Assembly (NCBI RefSeq): GCF_007830495.1
Contig: NZ_VLKW01000002.1
Span: 828,270-892,269, forward strand
DNA from: Pseudoduganella flava
GTDB taxonomy: Bacteria > Pseudomonadota > Gammaproteobacteria > Burkholderiales > Burkholderiaceae_D
Length of the DNA stretch: 64,000 bases
Direction: 5' to 3'
The translations under genes and the position numbers were made by a program. The notes below the pieces were generated by a model that saw nothing but the letters and a program-made list of their open reading frames with translations, had not been told where the DNA came from and ran no database searches. Shown piece after piece: positions 26,409 to 33,137 of this stretch (within the stretch, counting starts at the first letter, position 1; every line of letters begins with the position of its first letter).

Positions 26409-26785
26409 TGTTCAGTTAGCGGAACAAATTGCCCCTGAATGAAGCGACCTCGCACTGACCTGCCGTTCAGCACGCGAACGACTAGTGAGGCGTCGCGAGG
26501 ATCGGCCCGGAATATGGGCGTATCGGGAGTTTTCTGGAGACGAACGCCAGGCGAGACAAGCACTTTCTTCAATTGGCTGACAGCACGCTTTCCGGCCGCG
26601 AGTTGTTTCTTTACGGCGCTTTCCTCAGGCTTTGGGGCCACCACGGTAACCCCGCCAAAACGCACCGTCGTGCCGCGAACGACTTGGCCCTGAGGCTCGA
26701 TCGTCATGCTGAAGCGGCCGTCGCGCTGAACGCCCCCAGCAGCTCTTTTCTTGGGTGATTTGATAGAGGTAGCCATGGTATCCAT
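26405..26785 (-). CDS. Putative antitoxin of the zeta-type module
   Basis: 126 residues; strong site AAGGAG before ATG 26785. I do not recognise the family; it is not the three-helix epsilon antitoxin. The N-terminal 20 residues are Lys/Arg-rich (IKSPKKRAAGG), then a beta-rich part (RFSMTIEPQGQVVRGTTVRFGGVTVV), a Lys-rich helix (SAVKKQLAAGKRAVSQLKK) and a strand-rich C-terminus (VVRVLNGRSVRGRFIQGQFVPL). ATGA overlap with the kinase and upstream position argue for an antitoxin or regulatory partner. The basic N-terminus could bind DNA for autoregulation. Confidence 0.7.
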   Translation of the reverse strand: MDTMATSIKSPKKRAAGGVQRDGRFSMTIEPQGQVVRGTTVRFGGVTVVAPKPEESAVKKQLAAGKRAVSQLKKVLVSPGVRLQKTPDTPIFRADPRDASLVVRVLNGRSVRGRFIQGQFVPLTEQ

Positions 26786-26864
26786 TGTACTCCTTCACGC
26801 GATAATCGGGTGTTTCGAAGATAGAAATGCCGAGCCTCTTCACGGCTGACCACTGCGATAAGTA

Positions 26865-26898
26865 TTGTCATCAAGACGTCATCGGCGCTTCCTACAAT
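26865..26898 (+). promoter_or_regulatory. PhoB box with -10 element for second phoX
   Basis: TTGTCAT-CAAG-ACGTCAT (26865-26882): two 7-mers with four-base spacing, 6/7 and 5/7 to CTGTCAT. Ten bases later comes TACAAT (26893-26898), the spacing at which PhoB replaces the -35 element. The start codon is 29 bases beyond, giving a short leader. Confidence 0.72.
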
Positions 26899-26927
26899 GC
26901 CGGGCTTTCAACCAATGAAAGGCCCGC

Positions 26928-29054
26928 ATGAGCAAGATCTCCCGCCCGCTGGAACCCGAGGACTTCGGCACCAACCAGTCCGGTAACCCGTATTTCGGCG
27001 ATATCGTCAGCGCCAAACGCCGCACGATCCTCGTTGGCGGCCTCGGTACGGTAGCGCTATCTCTGTTTGGCTGCGGCGGGAGCGACGGCATCGACACGCC
27101 CGCGGTGCCAGGCGGCCCGACGCCGCCGGCCGAGCCGACAATTCCCCCCAACACGCTGAACTTCACGAGCGTATCGCGCACGCCGATGATCGCCGGCGAC
27201 GACCTGATCGTCCCACCCGGCTACAAGTGGAGCGCGCTGACGAAGCAGGGCGACCCGATCGGCAGCACGCTGGGCGCGCCGGCGTTCCGCTCGACGGCCG
27301 CGAAGCGGTTCGACACGACGGGCGCGGAGGCCGAGCTGCAGTTCGGCGACAACCACGACGGCATGGCGTACTTCCCGCTGCCGTACGGCTCGAAGAGCAG
27401 CGACCGGGGCCTGCTGGCCATCAACCACGAGGCGGCGCGTGCCAACGTGATCAGCGGCTTCCGCTTTGTGGGCGTGACGGCGACGACGGATCCGGCCACG
27501 CTGGACCCGGCCGGCGAGACGGCGATGAACCCGGACGTGGTGCGCAAGCAGAAGGCCTTCCATGGCGTCTCGGTGGCGGAGGTGTACCGCGACAGCGCCG
27601 GCAAGTGGCAGGTGCAGGCCAATTCCACCTATGCGCGCAAGGTGCATGCGGACACGCCGATCGCGATCGGCGGCCCGGCGCGCGGTCACGCGGCGATGCG
27701 CACCGGCGCCGACCCGACGGGCACGCAGATGCGCGGCACGCTGGGCAACTGCGGCAGCGGCGCGACGCCGTGGGGCACCTACCTGACGTGCGAGGAGGAC
27801 AGCCACAAGAACTACTTCGCGACCCGCGAAATGAAGGCGGACGACCCGCGCTTCCAGGACCCGCGCTGGGCGCGCTACAGCCTCGTGCCGGGCTATAACC
27901 GCGACTACACGTGGCACTTCGTCGACAAGCGCTTCGACCTGGCGGTGGAGCCGAACGAAACGAACCGCTTCGGCTGGATCGTCGAGATCGACCCGTACGA
28001 CCCGAACTGGCAGCCGGTGAAGCGCACGGCGATGGGCCGCTTCGCGCACGAGAACGTGGCGCACCTCGTCAATGCGGACAAGCGCGTGGCGTTCTACATG
28101 GGCGACGACCAGAACTTCGACTACATCTACAAGTTCGTCACGGCGAAGGCAATGGACCCGGACAACCGCACGGCCAACCGCGGCCTGCTCGACGACGGCA
28201 CGCTGTACGTGGCGAAGTTCAATGACGACGGCAGCGGCACGTGGATGCCGCTGATCCAGGGCCAGAATGGCCTGACGGCGGAAAACGGCTTTCCCGACCA
28301 GGCATCGGTGCTGATCTGGGCGCGCCTGGCGGCCGACAAGCTGGGCGCGACGCAGATGGACCGCCCCGAGTGGCTCGCTTCCGACGCGGGCAGCGGCTGG
28401 GTCTACGCGACGCTGTCGAACAACACGGGCCGCGGCAGCGCCACGGCGCCGGGCGGCACCACCGCCGCACCGCGCGCGGCGCAGCCGAAGAACGCGGCGA
28501 ACCCGCGCGACAAGAACCTGCACGGCCACATCATCCGCCTGCGCGATGCGGGCGGCGACGTGACGGCCACGAAGTTCAGCTGGAACGTCGTCCTGCTGGC
28601 CGGCACCGGCACCAGCGACACGCCGGACCCGGCCAACAAGGGCACGATCAATGGCGACGCGTTCAGCTCCCCGGACAGCGTGATGTTCGATGCCTGGCAG
28701 CGGCTGTGGATCGGCTCCGACGCGGCCGACGCGCTGAAATCGTCCGACTGGACGGGCAAGGGCACCGACTGGTCGGGCCTGGGCGGCGACATGCTGCTGG
28801 CGATGGACACCCGCACGGGCCAGGTCAAGCGCTTCCTGCTCGCGCCGGACGGCGCCGAAGTGTGCGGCGCGCAGCTGACGCCGGACGGGCGCGCGCTGTT
28901 CGTCAACATCCAGCACCCGGGCACCGAACAGCCGCGCGACATCCCCGTCGAAGCGATGACGTGGCCGGACAAGATCCCCGTCGCGCAGGGCGGCGTCGTG
29001 CGTTCGACCACGGTGGTCATCACGCGCGAGGATGGCGGGGTGATCGGGATGTAA
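26928..29054 (+). CDS. PhoX family alkaline phosphatase, second copy
   Basis: 708 residues. N-terminal AKRRTILVGGLGTVALSLFGCGGSDG is a Tat signal (Arg31-Arg32) with Cys49 in a lipobox-like context. The body shares with the 8016-10277 protein the DUF839 landmarks FGDNHDGMAYFPLP, LLAINHEA, LGNCGSGATPWGTYLTCEED, GWIVEIDPYDP, GDDQNFDYIYKFV and FVNIQHPGTEQ. Two PhoX paralogues in one 20-kb stretch, each with its own PhoB-like box, suggest division of labour in phosphate scavenging. Substrates may differ (mono- versus diesters). Confidence 0.92.
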   Translation: MSKISRPLEPEDFGTNQSGNPYFGDIVSAKRRTILVGGLGTVALSLFGCGGSDGIDTPAVPGGPTPPAEPTIPPNTLNFTSVSRTPMIAGDDLIVPPGYKWSALTKQGDPIGSTLGAPAFRSTAAKRFDTTGAEAELQFGDNHDGMAYFPLPYGSKSSDRGLLAINHEAARANVISGFRFVGVTATTDPATLDPAGETAMNPDVVRKQKAFHGVSVAEVYRDSAGKWQVQANSTYARKVHADTPIAIGGPARGHAAMRTGADPTGTQMRGTLGNCGSGATPWGTYLTCEEDSHKNYFATREMKADDPRFQDPRWARYSLVPGYNRDYTWHFVDKRFDLAVEPNETNRFGWIVEIDPYDPNWQPVKRTAMGRFAHENVAHLVNADKRVAFYMGDDQNFDYIYKFVTAKAMDPDNRTANRGLLDDGTLYVAKFNDDGSGTWMPLIQGQNGLTAENGFPDQASVLIWARLAADKLGATQMDRPEWLASDAGSGWVYATLSNNTGRGSATAPGGTTAAPRAAQPKNAANPRDKNLHGHIIRLRDAGGDVTATKFSWNVVLLAGTGTSDTPDPANKGTINGDAFSSPDSVMFDAWQRLWIGSDAADALKSSDWTGKGTDWSGLGGDMLLAMDTRTGQVKRFLLAPDGAEVCGAQLTPDGRALFVNIQHPGTEQPRDIPVEAMTWPDKIPVAQGGVVRSTTVVITREDGGVIGM

Positions 29055-29100
29055 TGTCAAGGCGCCGGCGGCGCTCAATTTCGACCCAACTGCAAAACCT

Positions 29101-29127
29101 GGGGTCAGACCCGCCGGGTCTGACCCC
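29101..29127. repeat. 13-1-13 palindrome GGGGTCAGACCC type
   Basis: GGGGTCAGACCCG, one base, CGGGTCTGACCCC. Same core as 7888-7914 with only the central base changed, located between the second phoX and the GlxA-like gene tails, where it may serve as a bidirectional terminator-like hairpin. Confidence 0.85.
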
Positions 29128-29312
29128 GGCTTCTGCGGTGGGTTGTTGCTTGCGCCGCCGACCCGCGACCACGTCCCTAAACGCCCATTCCGCCAATCCG
29201 GAACTGCCGCCGATACTGACCCCGGCTTCTGCCGTGGGTTGTTGCTTGCGCCGCCGACCCGCGACCACTTCCCTAAACGCCCATTCCGCCAATCCGGAAC
29301 TGCCGCCGATAC
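29121..29312. repeat. Two tandem 96-bp repeats including a gene 3' end
   Basis: Unit 1 (29121-29216) and unit 2 (29217-29312) differ at two positions by eye. Unit 2 holds the stop codon and last codons of the GlxA-like regulator on the minus strand; unit 1 is an extra copy beyond the stop. The period is a multiple of three. The unit begins with TGACCCC, the right half of the adjacent palindrome, so the duplication may have arisen through that element. Confidence 0.88.
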
Positions 29313-30223
29313 TCCGTCGGCGTCGTGCGCAGCGCCGTGCGGAAATGCTGGCGCAGCGACAGCGCCGTGCCGAACCCCGCCTCGGTGGCCACCAGCTCGA
29401 TCGACGCGTCGCTGCTCTCCAACATGCGGCGCGCGTGGGCCAGCCGCTGGCCCAGCAGCCATTGCTTGAACGACGTGCCGGTGGCCTGCCGGAAGTGGCG
29501 GGTAAAGTGGCGCCGGCTCATCGCCGCGCGGGCGGCCAGCGCGTCGATGCTGTGCGGTTCGCGCAGGTGACGGGCGACCCAGCCCAGCACCTCCGAGAAG
29601 CGCCCTTCGGCGGGGTTCGACGGCACCGGGTGCTCGATGAACTGCGCCTGGCCGCCCTGGCGGTGCGGAGCGATCAGCAGCCGGCGCGCGACCTTGTTCG
29701 CCACGTCCGCGCCGCGCAGTTCACGCAGCAGGTGCAGGCAGCAATCCAGTCCCGCGGCGACGCCGCCGGACGTCAGCACGTCGCCTTCGTCGACGTACAG
29801 CACTTCCCGATCCACCTTCACTTGCGGATAGCGCGACGCCAGCGCGTCGGCCAGTTCCCAGTGCGTTGTCGCCTTCTTCCCGTCCAGCAGGCCCGCCTCC
29901 GCCACGGGGAACGCGCCCAGGCACAGGCCGACGACGCGCGCGCCGCGGGCGTGGGCGCGGCGCAGCGCGTCCAGCAGGGGAGGGGGCGCCGGGCGGAAGT
30001 CGATGTACCAGGCAGGCATCGCGACGATGTCCGCACCGTCGAGCGCTTCCAGGCCGTGATCGACGGCGATCGAAAAACCGGCCGAGGTGGCAAGCGGCGT
30101 CTTCTCCGCGGCGCAGACGATCACGTCGAACGCGCCGCCGAACACGAGGCAGGGTACGGACAGGTGGAAGGGCGTCATGCCGTCGAATGCGACGACGGCC
30201 ACGCGGAGTGATTTGCTCATCAT
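29273..30223 (-). CDS. GlxA family transcriptional regulator (DJ-1/PfpI plus AraC HTH)
   Basis: 316 residues from ATG 30223 (MMSKSLRVAVVAFDG; 30220 equally possible). N-terminal DJ-1/PfpI amidotransferase-like domain (about 5-185: GADIVAMPAWYID, RVVGLCLGAFPVAEAG with the elbow Cys, YVDEGDVLTSGGVAAGLDCCLHLL) and C-terminal AraC HTH (about 210-305: PHSIDALAARAAMSRRHFTRHFRQATGTSFKQWL, TEAGFGTALSLRQHFR). The last ten or so codons are tandemly duplicated just after the stop. Targets unknown; the divergent MBL-fold gene is one candidate. Confidence 0.92.
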   Translation of the reverse strand: MMSKSLRVAVVAFDGMTPFHLSVPCLVFGGAFDVIVCAAEKTPLATSAGFSIAVDHGLEALDGADIVAMPAWYIDFRPAPPPLLDALRRAHARGARVVGLCLGAFPVAEAGLLDGKKATTHWELADALASRYPQVKVDREVLYVDEGDVLTSGGVAAGLDCCLHLLRELRGADVANKVARRLLIAPHRQGGQAQFIEHPVPSNPAEGRFSEVLGWVARHLREPHSIDALAARAAMSRRHFTRHFRQATGTSFKQWLLGQRLAHARRMLESSDASIELVATEAGFGTALSLRQHFRTALRTTPTEYRRQFRIGGMGV

Positions 30224-30319
30224 GGCCCGATTATACTGAAGGTTGGCCTTCGGGCCGCTTTTGCCGCTGGCCTTCGACCAGCACAATGCGTCTCATCAAC
30301 GACACCACAGGAGAACGCC

Positions 30320-31174
30320 ATGACCCGAATCGCCAAGCAGCTCGCCATCGCAGCCGCACTTGCCGCAACCGTTGCCACGTCCGCCACCGCCGGCTCCGTC
30401 GGCTTCCAGCAGATCCGTAACGCCACCGTCAAGATCACCTACGGCGGCACGACGTTCCTCGTCGACCCGATGCTGGCGAAGGCGGGGTCGTATCCGGCCT
30501 TCCAGGGCACGTACCACAGCGAGCTGCGCAACCCGACCGTCGAACTGCCGCTGCCGCTCGAGGATGTGATGCGGGCCGATGCCGTCATCGTCACGCATAC
30601 CCACTTGGATCACTGGGACGATGGCGCGAAGGCCGCGCTGCCGAAGCACATTCCGCTGTTCGCGCAGAACGACGAGGATGCCGCCAGCATCCGCAAGGCC
30701 GGCTTCACGGACGTGCGCGTGCTGGGCCCCGACAGCGAATTCAAAGGCGTGCGCCTGACACCCGTCACGGGCCAGCACGGCACCGACCAGATCATGGCCG
30801 CGTTGGGCGAACGCCTCGGCAAGACGGTCGGCATCGTGTTCCGCCAGCCGGGCCACAAGACGGTGTATATCGCCGGGGACACGATCTGGACGCCGCAGGT
30901 GGCCGGCGCCATCGCGCAATACCGGCCGGACGTGATCGTGCTGAACACCGGGTACGCCCGCTTAAAGGCCTTCGACGGCTCGATCATCATGGGCAAGGAA
31001 GACGTCGAGCGGGCATACCATGCGGCGCCGCAGGCCACCATCATTGGCAGCCACATGGAGGCGCTGAACCACCTCACGCAGACGCGCCAGGACTTGAAGG
31101 ATTACGTCGCGGAGAAGGGGCTGGATGCGCAGCGGGTGCTGGTGCCGGCTGACGGTGAAGCTTACCGGTTCTGA
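30320..31174 (+). CDS. Periplasmic MBL-fold metal-dependent hydrolase (UlaG-like)
   Basis: 284 residues with signal peptide MTRIAKQLAIAAALAATVATSATA. Metallo-beta-lactamase fold with THTHLDHWDD (92-101) supplying zinc ligands, VTGQHGTDQ, VYIAGDTIWTP and IIGSHMEALNHL. It belongs to the L-ascorbate-lactonase/UlaG-like group rather than to true beta-lactamases. Preceded by GGAGAA ribosome site. Divergent from the GlxA-like regulator 96 bases away, which may control it. Confidence 0.88.
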   Translation: MTRIAKQLAIAAALAATVATSATAGSVGFQQIRNATVKITYGGTTFLVDPMLAKAGSYPAFQGTYHSELRNPTVELPLPLEDVMRADAVIVTHTHLDHWDDGAKAALPKHIPLFAQNDEDAASIRKAGFTDVRVLGPDSEFKGVRLTPVTGQHGTDQIMAALGERLGKTVGIVFRQPGHKTVYIAGDTIWTPQVAGAIAQYRPDVIVLNTGYARLKAFDGSIIMGKEDVERAYHAAPQATIIGSHMEALNHLTQTRQDLKDYVAEKGLDAQRVLVPADGEAYRF

Positions 31175-31253
31175 TCCGGGAATGACCGGGGCGCGCGAGC
31201 GTGCGTCCCGGTGGACGGTTTATAATCGGCGCCCCGCAGCAACGCCTCAACGC

Positions 31254-31784
31254 ATGTCGAACACCGTCTTCGCACCGCTCACCCTGCGCGCGCTCGCGCC
31301 AGGCGACCTGCCGCACCTGTTGAACATCCAGCTGGCCTGCTATGGCCCGGACTTCATCGAAAGCGCCGACGTGTACGCACGCCGACTGGCGAGCGCCGTC
31401 AACTGTTCGCTGGTGTGCGAGCGTGCCGGGGCGGTTTGCGCGTACCTGGCGGCCTACCGGTCGGTGCATGGCAAGGTGACCCCGCTGCACGGCGAATTCG
31501 AGCCTTCGGAGCGAACGCCCGACACGCTGTACCTGCACGACATGGCCGTGTTGCCGGCGTATGCGGGGCAGGGCCTGGCGCAGGCGCTGCTTGAACGGCT
31601 ATGGGAGCAAGGCAGGGCGTGGGGGTTGCGGCATACCGCGCTGGTGTCCGTGCAGGACACGGAAGGCTTCTGGGCACGGCATGGTTACGTGCCGCAGTCG
31701 CTGCTTGACGAGGAGGAGCGCGCGCGGCTGGCCAGTTATGGCGCCGGCGCCGTGTACATGGCGCGGCCTCTCGCGAGTGTTTGA
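31254..31784 (+). CDS. GNAT family N-acetyltransferase
   Basis: 176 residues from ATG 31254, 28 bases after a TATAAT (31221-31226) that is probably its -10; no matching -35 is seen. GNAT fold: LTLRALAPGDLPHLLNIQLACYGPDF, LHDMAVLPAYAGQGLAQALLERLWEQ (acetyl-CoA pyrophosphate loop variant Q-G-L-A-Q-A), FWARHGYVPQ. Acceptor substrate unknown. Confidence 0.88.
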   Translation: MSNTVFAPLTLRALAPGDLPHLLNIQLACYGPDFIESADVYARRLASAVNCSLVCERAGAVCAYLAAYRSVHGKVTPLHGEFEPSERTPDTLYLHDMAVLPAYAGQGLAQALLERLWEQGRAWGLRHTALVSVQDTEGFWARHGYVPQSLLDEEERARLASYGAGAVYMARPLASV

Positions 31785-32029
31785 CGCGTCCGCCGGCGCC
31801 ACGGCCGGGGCGTTCCCATCGGGTTGCGTGCCCGCGGCAGGCCGTGGCGGAAGGCCGTGCCGGTGATTCCGCCACATGAGCGAAACGCGTTCGTACCCCG
31901 TTCGCAACAGCTTACAAATTCGGGACAAACGCGCAATTATCCAGTCTAAGATGCCTGTTGATGGTTGCCTTCGTGCCGCCTGCGCGGCCTGGGAGGCGTC
32001 CAGCAAGGTCGCGGACAGGGAGTGCCGGT

Positions 32030-32176
32030 ATGTGGAACGACGAACACGATGCGGCGGCGGAGCGGCCCAGGCAGCGCGTACGATTGAAGCGGCCGCGCAA
32101 ACCGGGCGCCGACCTGATGCGGGCAGGATTGGTCGTGCTGGCCCTGGTGATCATCGCCAGCTTCTTCGGCGATTGA
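32030..32176 (+). CDS. Small single-pass membrane protein, 48 aa
   Basis: Starts MWNDEHDAAAERPRQRVRL, with a basic stretch (RLKRPRKPGADL) followed by one transmembrane helix (MRAGLVVLALVIIASFFGD), so an N-in topology is expected. AGGGAG precedes the ATG with normal spacing. The upstream 245 bases hold no gene; TAAGAT at 31947 is a possible -10. It is 52 bases before the TM/TIR-like gene and may belong to its transcript. No family recognised. Confidence 0.6.
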   Translation: MWNDEHDAAAERPRQRVRLKRPRKPGADLMRAGLVVLALVIIASFFGD

Positions 32177-32228
32177 CCGAACGGCGCGGCCGCCACCGCG
32201 GCATTGCCGACATGCGGAGGGAGACGCA

Positions 32229-33062
32229 ATGAAATTGCTCGGCAATATACTGATCTGGCTGGGCCTCTATGCGGTCTACGCCGGCAGTCTCGGCAGCCAG
32301 CAATACTCCTTCGGTTCGTTCCTGCTTCACGTGGCCTTCGGCGCCCCGTTTTTCCTCATCGGTTCATGGCTGGTCAGCATGAGCAACGGCGGCGTCCAGG
32401 TCGACCTGGACAGGCTTGCACAGGCCATCGCGGACGCGCAGGCATCGGAGCATGTCGTTTTCCTTTACTTACGCCCGTTCGACAGCACCAACGTGTACCG
32501 GATCCGGGACACCAGCCTGACCCTGTTTTCGGCCGAGCTCTGGGAGCGCGACGGGTTCGACGATATCGAACGATTACTGTCGAGAGCACTCGAGCGCACG
32601 GGCATCTTTCTCGCTCTCGGCAAGCCGGGCGAGCATCGCGGGGCAGGGCGAGCGGAACTCGCGGACGAGCACTGGCAGGCGAAAGTCGCCGGCTTGCTGG
32701 TGCGTAGCTCGGTACTGATACTCCTGCCGGCCCGGACGCCCGGCACGCTGTGGGAGATCGCACGTATCGTCGACGATGGGCACCTCGACAAGACTCTCTT
32801 CATCATGCCGCCCTCCGACGGTTCGCTGTACACGATGAGGGGCGACGAAGCGGACCACTGGGCCAGGACCCAGGAAGCGTGCAGCAAGCTGGGCTTGGAC
32901 CTGCCGGTGTACCGGCCGGCGGGAGCGATCTTCAAGTACCTGGCCGGCGCCCGTCAATGGGCGATAACGGATCTTCCGGGCCCCGATCCCATCGCGTGGG
33001 CGGACCGCCTGCAGTTCATGCTGGACATCCCCGACATCCCCGACAGCGCCGCAAGCGCGTAG
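32229..33062 (+). CDS. TM-anchored TIR-like / SLOG-like domain protein
   Basis: 277 residues; GGAGGGAG ribosome site. Two N-terminal transmembrane helices (about 4-20 and 29-50), then a cytoplasmic alpha/beta domain: HVVFLYLRPFDSTN (75-88), ERTGIFLALGKPGEHRGAGRAELADEHWQAKVAGLLVRSSVLILLPAR with conserved ALGKPG (128-133), and GTLWEIARIVDDG (172-184) in which Glu176 sits where TIR domains place the catalytic Glu. LRPF near the N-terminus recalls the FLRxF motif of membrane TIR-like proteins. Whether it is an NADase cannot be decided. GC is lower than flanks. Converges on the patatin gene. Confidence 0.72.
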   Translation: MKLLGNILIWLGLYAVYAGSLGSQQYSFGSFLLHVAFGAPFFLIGSWLVSMSNGGVQVDLDRLAQAIADAQASEHVVFLYLRPFDSTNVYRIRDTSLTLFSAELWERDGFDDIERLLSRALERTGIFLALGKPGEHRGAGRAELADEHWQAKVAGLLVRSSVLILLPARTPGTLWEIARIVDDGHLDKTLFIMPPSDGSLYTMRGDEADHWARTQEACSKLGLDLPVYRPAGAIFKYLAGARQWAITDLPGPDPIAWADRLQFMLDIPDIPDSAASA

Positions 33063-33137
33063 ACGTCGATGTGGCGCGGCGGTTTGTCAGCGGCATCGGC
33101 AGGCCTATCGGCAGGCCTGTTTTATGCCGTCACCTCT

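Noticed and set aside
29020..29292. A small gene over the tandem repeat with WAFREVVAGRRRKQQPTAEAG repeated
   Set aside because: The repeat in the peptide simply mirrors the 96-bp DNA duplication; no ribosome site.
27057..29462. A long open frame antisense to the second phoX
   Set aside because: Its translation shows no fold and runs through the intergenic tandem repeat; it is a shadow.
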